A stretch of DNA of 64,000 nucleotides, taken from the NCBI GenBank assembly GCA_029449245.1, contig JANATF010000010.1, positions 1,674,001 to 1,738,000 on the forward strand. The letters are read 5' to 3'. Every line of letters begins with the position of its first letter. Within the stretch, counting starts at the first letter, position 1. The notes below the pieces were generated by a model that worked only from the letters and a program-made list of their open reading frames with translations, did not search any database and was not told the DNA's origin. Positions 1 to 9,911 of the stretch are shown here, one piece after another. This stretch comes from Mortierella alpina (lineage: Eukaryota; Mortierellomycota; Mortierellomycetes; Mortierellales; Mortierellaceae). The translations under genes were made by a program, and so were the position numbers.

Positions 1-3000
1 CCGGCACTGCTATGACAGACATTACCGCCATTGAGAACATGAGCCTCCCCGCAAGCATTGCCGATGGCCTTTCGCCAACAAACACAAGTATTCATGAGCG
101 CCGTCGATCCAGTGCTTTCTCAGCAGATCTAGCCTTCAGTCCAACCATTAGCCAGTATGAGGAGCCCTCAGCACGGCGGTCGACAAGCATGACAAAGCTT
201 CAAGCCTTCATCAACGTCTGTCTGGCAAAGATAGGCTGCTATGGAGATGCGAAGATGACTATGCCGGTTTTAAACCGGATTGTTTGTAAAATCTCCTCAG
301 ACAACTCGACGCCAATAGTCGATGAGCACGACGACGAGATTTTGGCGGAATTCATTGTGCGAGTGCTTAACTATGCAAGCACGTTTGTCAAGATCATTGT
401 CATGTTTGAGGACATTCAATGTAAGTTCGGTTGCTAATCTATTTCTGTTTGATGGGATCCACGTCGCCTGACTCAACTCTCCACTTGTATTCCTGTCTGC
501 CACAAATGTGTTAAACTGACCCTGATGCTCTTTAACATCTATGAAGGGTGCGACCCCAAATCCTTGGGAATCATTAAGGCCATTCACAACCGTTGTCGCG
601 AAGTTCTCGTGGTGCTCTTTTCACGCCCGCAACGTGATTATGGGTTCGTTGACTTGATCAACGGTATCGTCATGCACCCCAAGCACCTTGAGATTGCCCT
701 TGAGGGACTTAAGCGCAAGGAGATTGAACTCGCCCTCATCCGGGCATTTCAACCCAACGGCGTGACTCGTATCAGCCCCGAGGTCATCGAACTAGTGCAG
801 CAGCGCACTCAGGGCAATCCAAAGTTTGTGAAAAACATGTCCAACATCCTCAAGGAGTTCTACCACGTCAATATAGTCGATGGCGAACTTTTAACGACGG
901 GACAGGAGCCTTCTGCTAGCCCGTGCTCCAAAACAATGGAAGAGCTGCTGATCACGCAGGACCGCAAAAAGATGACTTTGATGCAGTACGATCGGCTGCG
1001 CCCCAAGTTTCAGGATTTTTTGAAGATTGCCAGCTGTCTTGGGGAGCAATTCTCGCTCGCAGAGGTATCGGCGATCAAACCGCTCGAGACCTTGTTGGAT
1101 AAACCGGAACCAGGCAAGACGTATGCGACACTACTTAGCGATATGGATACGTACAGGTTCCTTTCCATGACCACGGACCAGCAGAAAAATCTCCAGTTTT
1201 CGAACAATGTGGTTCTGCAGACGATCTATAGCTTTACCTCGGACTCGATCGCAAAGGACATCTATGATTCGATCCCGTACGAGGAGCGAGTGGTCTATCA
1301 TCTTAAAATGGGTCAGTTTTACGAGTCCTTCCTGGAGTGCTCCGTTAACGATGACCCGACCGCCCAGCCTCTCAACTGCCAGGACCTCCTCCCACAAATC
1401 ACGCACCACTACCTGAAGACGGACCACACGGAGAAAAAGATAAAGTATCTCAAAGCTTTGTCTGCGTTCGAGCTCAAGAGCAACATGCTCGCGGACACGA
1501 CACAGAATCTCACGGAGCTGATCCGCATTCTGGATACAGAACGAGGAGCGAGAGACTTGGTCAGCCAGGAGGACATGGCCGATATCTATGGCATGAAGGG
1601 AGAATCCCTTTCAAAGCGGATGCGCATCGAAGAGGCAGAGCCAGCACTGTTGGACAGTCTCTCGCGGTATGGAATCACCTGGCCCACTACGAAACAGCAA
1701 TGGAGGGTCGACCTCAATAAGCAGTGGCTCAAATTCTGGTTCAACTATCATCGTGGCGCCACGCCGATACGCCTCAAAGCAACTCAGGATGTTCCCAAGG
1801 CTCGAGTTGAGGGCAAGGATCAAATTCGATTCCGGAGGATCATTCGTGTCATATCGTGCCTTCAAAACATATTTTTCTGGAAGACGCAGCCTGAAGCCGC
1901 CATGCTCTCCTCTCTATACACTCTTGACTACTCCCGGAAGCTGGGCTTGCCATCGGGTGACCAGACTGCATCCTTAGGTCGGATTGCCTTGCTCCTTTAC
2001 TTCCAAGGCAAGAAGCGGCAATGCGAAAAATACATGTCAGAGTCCCGTCTAATGAACCAGGAGGGCCAAACCACAGAGGGGATGCTCCCGTCTATGGATG
2101 CATATGTCGAGTATAGCGAGGGAAGACACGTCGAGGCTCATCGGCTGCTGGATGAGGCTATTAATGAGAGCAAGACCTTTGGCGTGGTGAGCAATCTCGC
2201 AACTTTTTACCGCGCAGTGACCATGAAGACTGCATACCGGATGTGGGAGGGTGCCTTCAACGTCCACCCAGAGGATTGTCGACTTCTGAGGGCTCTCTCT
2301 GCTGTGGCGATCCAAAATGGAGACTCTGAGGGTGAGACGCTATTCGCGATACCCACGCTTGCCAATCTACTGCTTCAAGATCGGCTTCGCGATGCGGAGT
2401 CTTGGGTGCTTTTGATTGAAAAATTTATCATGCCCAAGGCCCGACTCATGAACCTACTTATCGTCCATGGAATTCTGGCATTCTACTATGCCAAGGTCGG
2501 CAACTATGAGAAATCTCGCATCTATGTCGAGCTGCAGGCGGAAAGAATGATTGAGCAAGGAATAGGCGCACATCCGTTCCCGCTCATGAGCTGCATGTTT
2601 TCTCTTATGGCCTTGTATGAGATGCACGACAATGCCCGTCCAAGGTCCGCAGCTGGATTATGTGCGGTTTCGAGTGCCGGCCAAAGCGTTTCCAGTTTTG
2701 AGATGAATGGGATGTGTCCCGCCCGAGGGTTTGTTATCTTGGAGCGGATTATGGGCTACCTGAAGTCGGATCCATTCAAAGCTGTGGCGGACGCCTACAT
2801 GTGCCTTGCGGACGCCATGCGTAGTTTAATCCTTCCGGGACACGAGAAGGAGGGCGCCCAGAAGCTGATCACTGGCTACCGGAATTTGAGCCCCGCGCTG
2901 GAAGGAATCCATTTTGTGGACGCGTACTTTTTGACCCAGGTTGGACGGCACGCGGGTGACCCAGAGACGAAAAGCAGGTACTACAAGAAGGCGCACGGAC

Positions 3001-3440
3001 TTTTTTTGGCCATGTCTATGGATCCTTTGGTCTGGCTGACAGATCCATCGCCGAACTGGGTGCCGCCTCCCATTGAGCAAAGCCGATTTGACTTTATCCT
3101 TGGCGATATCCCAGTCCCCGCAGATGATGAGGTTCTCACGGAAGGGACCTTAGGGTGGGCTGCGGCAGAGGTGTCGAGTGCCGTGATTGGAACAGCAACA
3201 GCGGGGATGATACCAGCCGTCCTGGCGGCCAGTGTCCCGACAGAGCAGGACTGGGCGATAGGTAGGGAGATGAGGTTCCGCAATGTCATGGCTATGGATG
3301 CTAACAAGTATGAGCGAGAACTCGCGACGGCATCCAGGTCGATGGTACCGACGGTGCATGACGTGGGAGAAAGTACAACTGGCTATGTGGTGACCGAGCA
3401 GAGACCCACAGCACCCGCGATCAATGCTGTGTATATGTAG
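1..3440 (+). CDS. ADCY10-like sensory ATPase/TPR protein, 5' truncated by window edge
   Basis: Two exons are visible: 1-420 (open at the left edge) and 547-3440 (stop TAG). Intron 421-546 begins GTAAG and ends AG; joining across it rebuilds a Trp codon in a Walker-B-like stretch (MFEDIQ then WCDPKSL), as in the P-loop ATPase domain of soluble adenylyl cyclase (ADCY10) and related AAA/STAND regulators. The remaining ~960 residues look helical and TPR-like (repeated short helices such as the GRHVEAHRLLDEAI segment), which suits the C-terminal half of that family. No Walker A or cyclase catalytic domain is inside the window; they should lie upstream if this is a full ADCY10-type protein. Expected role by family: nucleotide-dependent regulatory module of a cAMP-producing enzyme. 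Alternatives: a protein-kinase/STAND fusion or stand-alone ATPase-TPR protein. The splice is solid; the family call is moderate. Confidence 0.72.
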
Positions 3441-5415
3441 TAGGTGTGTATTAATAGCATAGGTGAAGTAAAGTACGCGGGAGTCTAGCCTAGGCGTCTA
3501 AGAGATGGTCAAAAATAATACTGCATCGTGGTTGAAGCAAAGTGTGCAAGCGGCAGAGGAAGCCAATGCTTTTCCGACAATTAGAATTGCACGGTCAGGT
3601 ATCAGCATTGGGGCGGACTTTGTGTTTCTATCCCAAGGATTCGGACGCTAGTAGTGTGGGCTCAGCCTCAGGGTCATGGCACCCATGTCTTCGGGTTATC
3701 ACCAGCCATAGGTAGGGCCAAGACCACGAAGCCTACAGGTGGATTGAGGGGTCGTGTGTTCTTGTTGGGGCAGATATGGCGAGGTTGATATTGCGGGTGG
3801 GATTTCATGACTTAAAACGCTGCCGACCTATAATATGAGCGTTTGTGCGCGACATGTGAGGATGTGTCGCGACTCGCGCGAAAGCATACGACTGGATTGA
3901 TGCGCTCCACCTTCACCGGCTGATCATAAAAAAGCCGTTCCAAGGTTTGGGCTTGATGCCCACCATCGTGGCATTTGCAGTATTGGTTGACGCGTCCATG
4001 GGATCTGCGACAGGCGAACTCCAGGGGGAGGGCGAGGATGTCAGAACGAGGATGTCAGAATTAGTGCAGTGCAAAGACAGCGGCTGTCTTGACGTGGATA
4101 GCATGGAGTGTCTTGTGGAGACCTCAGGAAGTTTCATAGTTGAGGCCACCCGAACTATTCGTTGATGGTCTATGTGGACTTGTTCGCTCCATTGACAAGA
4201 ACGGGGCTACTGAAAGTCTCGTCCAGACCTCAAGCTTGGGCCAGTGACTACATTCGGGAGGGTGGTATATCCATCTGCAAAATGACTGTCTTGAAATAAT
4301 GAGGGAATCTGAACGAAGCACTACTATACATAGACCTGTAACGCATGAGAGATATGATTGATCTGAACGAAAGCCTTTGCACATGTTCAGCATCCTCCTC
4401 TTCATCCTCTTCATCCTCTTCATCCTCTTCCCCTCCACCTCTTCCTCCTCTACCTCCTCTTCCTCCTCTTCCTCCTCTTTCCCCTCTGCCTCCTCTGCCT
4501 CCTCTTCCTCCTCGTCCTCTTCCACCACCACCTCCTCCACTTCTTCCTCCTTGTCGTCCTCCATCGACCTTCTCACTTCTCTTCAACATGAGGAGATGCT
4601 CAGGTATGTCAAGACAAAACACAATCTCGTCACGTTGCTACCGAGCATAATCCCTCGCCTGCCATAACCATTTGCTTGCCAACCAGTCTGTGATCATTGT
4701 ATGCGCCAATTTGTTCTCGAAGATTCCAATCTCATGGTGTTAGCAGTAAGACAAGGCGGGGGTTATTGTGCTTTTCGAAGAAAAGATATTGGTCTTTCAA
4801 TGTTATTTAACAAGCGAGCAACATTTGGCCAACCAATTCAAATAATTCACCAATAAACCTCCTGGTGAAGGAGCCATCCGTGCATCCACATGGATGTGGG
4901 TGGCGGGTGGGGTTCCTTAGTGGAGTTCTGAGTTTTTGGTCGCCGTTTTTGATCATGGAGAACGACAAAACTCCAGGCTGTGCTGAATCGAGTAGAGAAG
5001 AGGAGGGGCAAGTGATTAGACGTTGCCATTACTACTACGCGTTCTCCTTGGCAAATGTGCACAGGATTGTCCCTATACCCTAGTCTTGCGACGGAGCAGA
5101 TCGTGTCTTGAGGACGCGGCGACGAACTCGGCGAGGACTAAGTGGAAAATGGGAGTGGTCAGACATACTTATTCTTGGGAAATGAAATTAGGCAGAAAAG
5201 GTGGTTGTTGCTAGAGTAGGTCACTTACCTCTTGGTATCGCGGCCGAGGGGGATGGAGCAAAAGCAAAGGGCGATGTATCTCAAAGTGGGGGGGTCTTTT
5301 ATACCGCGACCGGTCGTCATCGCTACTCCATCCTCATCAACAATGGTGAACATCACCTCGACCTCGGATCATAGTTGTTTCAGCGATGGTGATATTATGG
5401 ACAATACTTTAATGT
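3441..5415. other. Intergenic, no supported gene
   Basis: This stretch separates the ADCY10-like gene from the convergent DUF4238 gene. Short open frames occur on both strands but none shows a domain, splice structure or composition bias beyond the microsatellite at about 4388-4562. The first few hundred bases probably hold the 3' UTR of the upstream gene. Confidence 0.6.
4388..4562. repeat. Pyrimidine trinucleotide microsatellite (TCC/TCT type)
   Basis: About 175 bases consist almost entirely of tcc/tct/ctt triplets on the + strand. It is open in several frames, giving artificial Ser-, Pro-, Glu- and Gly-rich translations on both strands. The purity and absence of flanking coding signal point to a simple repeat. 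Confidence 0.9.
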
Positions 5416-6534
5416 TTACTGGCTGTGTGTCCTATTGATTTCAGCAGCCAAGTGGCGCTTGAGGGTAGAGTAGTCATATTTGTTGGCGAACAGCGCGTGT
5501 TTGTGTTTGTTGTAGTAGGCCAAGGTCTTAATCATGCCAACAGTGGAGCGATAAGTGATGTGCTTGTGTCGGGCGTCCAGGAAGATGCTGTTGACGAGCC
5601 ACACTTTGTCCTTTGGAACAACTATTCTGCGGTACTTGAACACATCATTTGGACTGTAGTCCTCTGCGCTTCTAACATTCTTCTTTACATAATCACAGCC
5701 TGGGTTGGCATGGAGCTCTTCACCAAACCACGACGTGCGAAGGGGCAACTGTTCCATGCCTCCCCACATGTACAATCGGTTGACCAAGACCACCGCAAAC
5801 TGTGGAGAAACCACAAAGAAATTGTGAAAGTTGACACCGTTGTGCCCTTCGAAGCAACCAAAGCAGTTGTCGGTCAGGATGAACTCGGATCCTTCTTGCG
5901 CCTGCCATATGCACACATAGTTGCTGAGCATATCTTTAAAATCCAGGAGCTCTGAGAAATGAATGCGCCCCCTGTACGCCAGCAAGCCTCGTAAGCGGTT
6001 CGGCTCTCTGAGGATTGCAAAAGCCTCGTTGAGAATGTCGTCCACAGGGGTCTGAAGGATTCCCTTGAGGTTCTCGAGCCACACTTCCTGGATGGTACCG
6101 ACCTTGTTGATGCGCATGTGTCTTTGGATGGACACCCTGGTGAACGGATCAAATATGTCCTCTTCGTACTGCCGCCTGCGGATCTCGTGGCGGTACATCA
6201 TGATGGCCAGGAACTTTTTGAAGTTGACCAGCTCGACCCGTTTCAAAAGCAGATCCTTAGATCCGGACCGGATGGCGTTCACAAATACAGAGGAAGAACT
6301 CTCAAGCTTGGAGAGGAGCTTCTCGAAGTGCATGTAGTCGTCCAAGCCAAGGTCTCGATACATGTTCATGATGCCATATGCTCTGGAGGTATCAGTCATT
6401 GCTAGAGTCTCGTCCTTCACTCCGTAGACCTTGATGATATGTCCATTTCGAGAACCTAGCTGCGGCAGAGTTACGACAGAGAAGCCTTTCAGGATGAAGC
6501 GCGGGATATAGTGGTGATACTGATCCATGGTCAT
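5416..6534 (-). CDS. DUF4238 family protein
   Basis: Single-exon frame of 372 codons. The N-terminus carries the DUF4238 signature: a short leader then HHYIPRFILKGFS, matching the family's HYVPRFxLxxF opening. The C-terminal half has the expected FILTDNCFG and FVVSPQFAVVLVN strands, which resemble the conserved 'F.LsDsP' and 'fPLsP' motifs. The family is of unknown biochemical function and is best known from bacteria, with scattered fungal members. No signal peptide or membrane segment is apparent. The first ATG at 6534 sits two codons before a second ATG (MTMDQYHH), so the true start could be either. It is convergent with the upstream gene and head-to-tail with the thioesterase gene on its right, separated from it by about 170 bases. 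Confidence 0.8.
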   Translation of the reverse strand: MTMDQYHHYIPRFILKGFSVVTLPQLGSRNGHIIKVYGVKDETLAMTDTSRAYGIMNMYRDLGLDDYMHFEKLLSKLESSSSVFVNAIRSGSKDLLLKRVELVNFKKFLAIMMYRHEIRRRQYEEDIFDPFTRVSIQRHMRINKVGTIQEVWLENLKGILQTPVDDILNEAFAILREPNRLRGLLAYRGRIHFSELLDFKDMLSNYVCIWQAQEGSEFILTDNCFGCFEGHNGVNFHNFFVVSPQFAVVLVNRLYMWGGMEQLPLRTSWFGEELHANPGCDYVKKNVRSAEDYSPNDVFKYRRIVVPKDKVWLVNSIFLDARHKHITYRSTVGMIKTLAYYNKHKHALFANKYDYSTLKRHLAAEINRTHSQ

Positions 6535-6708
6535 GTTAGCTCAAATGGGAGAAATTCATCATGGTTCATTGCAGATGACCCATTCTTCATTCAAAAGTGC
6601 TTGCCAAACAATCGAGGCTATCGTCATGCATGCGCTTCGCCTTTTCTTTGCAGTCTTATGTAGGAGCGATTCAGGATCAAAAATAGGTGGCGAGCGTGCG
6701 CTTCTGTC

Positions 6709-8405
6709 TTAGAGGCCAACAACATCCTGGGTCACTCTCCTATCCTCAGGAGCGTCATGGTCCTGGGGGGCGTGATTCGCATCCTTCGGGGCTGTTGCCA
6801 TGCCTTGCATCTCCCTCTCAGCCAGCTCTCGTCGCTGCGATAATCTCCTCAAGCGTCGCTTTTCGCCTGCCTCGGAGAGTGCGCGTTCCATATCAGATCC
6901 TGGAGCCAGCAATGGCAGCTGGGATCTGATGGGTTGCAGCGAAGGGGCCGGCTGCAGTGCAACCATAGAGAAGAAGGCCTCGTTCGTGAATGTCTGCTTG
7001 CCTGTGATGAGGTTCTCGCTGTCAACAAAGACGTAAACCTCCATCGAAGACTTGAACACCCGGGTGACCACCGAGCGCATGGTCAAACAGTCGCCTATAA
7101 ACCAACTCAGATGCAATACGGGCTATGAGCGGTCATGAATGGGGCAGAGGAGTGCTTGACTGTATGAGACGATAGCTCGTTCGTCTTACCGATCATGGTC
7201 TTTCGGTGGAACTGCAGCGAATCGATACTATAGAGAGAGAGCATGTCAGGTTTCGAAAGATTAAGCATCGATGACACCCCATCCTTTAAAACACAAAGAG
7301 ACATACGAAGAAAAACAATACCTGGCGGTGACGATGGGTACTCTGGCGAAACGACTTGCCGACACGGCAGCAATGCTCTCCATCCACTTCATGACCTGAC
7401 CTCCAAAGGTGATAGAGAGCGAATTGGCGTGCTGAGGTAGCACCAATTGAGCTGACTCTGCAAACGTTGCTTGAATTTCCACTCTCTGAGTGTCGCCGCC
7501 ATCGCCGCCGTCCTTCTTGAACTTTGGATTTTTGGTATGGCTGACGTTCCACCGTCGCATCTGGTCACGAACATCACTCAACAACCTCTGCTCCTCTTCT
7601 TCGTTCTCCTCGCTGGCCTGCAGCAGTCGAGCCTCCCTCCGAGATTGTGCCATCTTGTAACGCTCCATTTCCACGAGCGAAACAGGTTCAATAGCTGGGA
7701 GCTGGATAGACCTGTGCTGTTGACTCTGTCCTTCCGATTTGGATCCAGATTTTGAGCTTGGTAATGAAAAGCTGTATCTCCTGGCCGCCGGTGAGTTGAT
7801 CAATGCCGCCCGAGCCGCCTCAGCCTCCTCGTGCTGCTGTTGTTCCTGCTGCTGTTGGTGGTGCCTTTGTGATGGTGTCAGAGGCTGACTTGACTTCAAG
7901 GTCGTGAGCGGGGCTGGAGGCAAGGCAACAAATGTCAGATAGGCGTGGCAGCAATAGTATCGATCGGCCGAAAGCAGATCCTCTGTCATTACTCGGACTC
8001 CCACCTCCATCGATGTCTTCCAAGCGCGGTTGACACTCGCTTGCAGGATAACAATGTTTTTTGTGGTAATGGGTCCAAGGAAATGCACTGCATCTACACT
8101 TCGGGTGACCTAACTCGCGCAAGTTGAATATGACACGAGCTGTCAGAGGCTTTTCAGGTACGATGGAAGCAGACATATTTCAGCACATACCGCTGGGTAA
8201 ACACCGTGCTTCTTGGCTGCAATGCCTGCAGCGATATCAATCCAAGATAGGACAGTTCCTGAGTCGTAGCGAAGCGTTAAACTATTATTAGCTTAACAAA
8301 TAAGTCTTGGGCCTAACTGTGAGGCGCAACATGGCCAGACAAATCCTTACCCCCAAGGCAGAATCCGCGTCCGTCACAGTGCGAGGGTAGTACTAGCTCT
8401 GTCAT
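6709..8405 (-). CDS. Acyl-CoA thioesterase, tandem hotdog domains (ACOT type)
   Basis: Five exons on the minus strand: 8405-8351, 8258-8191, 8109-7322, 7227-7190 and 7094-6709, total 1,335 nt (444 residues), phase-consistent throughout. Hotdog 1 runs from the N-terminus (LPSHCDGRGFCLGG, then VLSWIDIAAGIAAKKHG) to VNRAWKTSMEVGVRV...TFVALP. Hotdog 2 runs from LPQHANSLSITFGGQVMKWM through SIDSLQFHRKTMIGDCLTM to TRVFKSSMEVYVFV...NEAFFSMVALQP. The GGQxMxWM and SSMEV strands are typical of ACOT hotdog repeats. Role by family: hydrolysis of acyl-CoA to free fatty acid and CoA, in cytosol or mitochondria. The two domains are joined by a charged linker of ~150 residues with a Gln-rich tract, longer than usual. 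In the first domain the usual PxHAN is replaced by PSHCD, which may affect catalysis; the second has PQHAN. The start at 8405 is the first ATG in frame with exon 2; upstream ATGs are out of frame or hit stops. Confidence 0.86.
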
Positions 8406-9911
8406 TGTCACCCTGGTGACATGGCATAAAAATTGTTTGTCCAGATCAGCACCGGCACAGTATAGTAGTATCGTACATTTGTCTCAATACTTTGGTCACC
8501 AGTCAGCAGTGCATCTGAGCCGGCACAAAGGCGAACGAACGGTCATGGGCGGAGTAAAAATAGAGGACTGTAATGAAAGAGCCGCCACCTGTAAATGAGC
8601 TGTAAAAAAGTTGGAAAGCGGACGGACCATCCATATTGACAGATCTACGCAGGGGGGCAAGGGAAGCGAGGCGGCTGACTGCAAGATCAAGGTCGACACG
8701 ATAGCAGCGCGTTTTTTAAAGCACCTGATCACAAGAGTTTGGGTTCAGGGAGTGGTTTCGGGTTCATATCTCTCAGAATTGATGCTGTTGCTGGCAGGCT
8801 TAACAAGGCCTTCGTGTGGAAGGTGAACCCGAAGCAATCTGCCTCAGTAGGAGCCTGTTAAAAGCCTTTCGCCACCCCTGACAGCCCCTCTTCTCACATT
8901 TAACAACATGAGACGTATAATAATGCTCGATAGAATGTCTGATTGCACCAGAGTGAAAAAAGGGGTTGAATAAGTTGGGTGGTGACCCACACAAAAACAA
9001 TCCTCTTCGTGAGTGTTGTCCCTGGAGGAGATTAAGAAGGATTGTTGACGATAAAGAGCGAGGAAAGAGAAGGCTATGCACTTGCCATGACTGAGACGGT
9101 TCCCTGGATAGCGGAATCTCTGGCTGCCAGAGCATACGGGTGTCCTGGGCGTCGTGGTATGGGTCCTCTGCGGAGTGGCCGGTGGACCTGGCGAGCTGTT
9201 TGAAGAAGGCGGTGATGGATTCCATTGCGATTGGATGGACTGGCTTGTGAATGCGGACAGGAGCGTGAGCGTGGTGTTTCCTGTGTCGCACTTTTGTTTG
9301 TGGGTCTGCTGTTGCTGCTCCTGCTGCTGTTGCTGCTGCTGCTCTTGCGGCTCTTTTAAGTTCCTGTGCGGTGTCACTGATGCTAAGCTGGCCAGCGGTG
9401 ATCTCCAAGGGATGGGCAAGGTTGCATTGCTGGCTGGCCAGAGGATAGGAGGGCAGGAGTGCTGGAGCACCCTCCCCCTGGCTGGAGAGACACCTCGTGG
9501 GCATTGCATTCGCTCGCTCGCTGCCCCATACTTGACACTTCACGCCTTCCCTTTACACCTTCTATTCACACCCTCACGTCTCATGTTCACACCTTCACAC
9601 CTTCACACCTTCTCCCGCCTGTCCCTCTCTTTGTCTGTCTGCCTTCACACCCTCTCTCGCTCGCTCACTCTCGTATTCCTCTTGCCTCTCGTCGCTTGAC
9701 GCCGACCTCCCAGAGGACAGGCCACCATCGCCCGCCTCTGAACTTTTTCTCGCTGATCCCTTTTACTTGGCCACCCCTTGCTTCCTCTCTCTCTCTCTCT
9801 TCTCTTCTCCTCTCTCTCTCACTCTCTCTTTCTCTTTCGAGACCACTCCCTCTCTCCTGTCCTGCGTCTGCCTGTGCTGCTTTTCCTTCGCGTATCTTGG
9901 TCTCCTTTCCG
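8406..9911. promoter_or_regulatory. Shared upstream region of divergent thioesterase and Byr4-like genes
   Basis: About 1.5 kb between two divergently transcribed genes. The right part (about 9540-9870) is strongly CT-rich on the + strand, with runs of ctctct and ttcacacc, and probably forms the promoter and 5' leader of the Byr4-like gene. A 48-codon minus-strand stretch starting at about 9223 (MESITAFFKQLARS) is open in a plausible context but shows no recognisable domain or splice partner, so I do not call it. Confidence 0.45.

Noticed and set aside
1131-3359. Antisense frames within the ADCY10-like gene
   Set aside because: They lack conserved motifs and overlap a well supported sense coding region.
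4345-4667. Ser/Pro- and Glu/Gly-rich open frames on both strands
   Set aside because: They are translations of a TCC/TCT microsatellite; all frames are open because of the triplet repeat.
8800-9543. Minus-strand frame of ~247 codons including MESITAFFKQLARS
   Set aside because: No domain, Gln/Ala runs from a CTG-type repeat, and it overlaps the promoter zone of two divergent genes. A short first exon cannot be excluded but is unsupported.
9459-9911. In-frame extension upstream of the Byr4-like ATG
   Set aside because: The extension encodes His/Ser/Leu runs from CT-rich leader sequence; the conserved protein does not need it.
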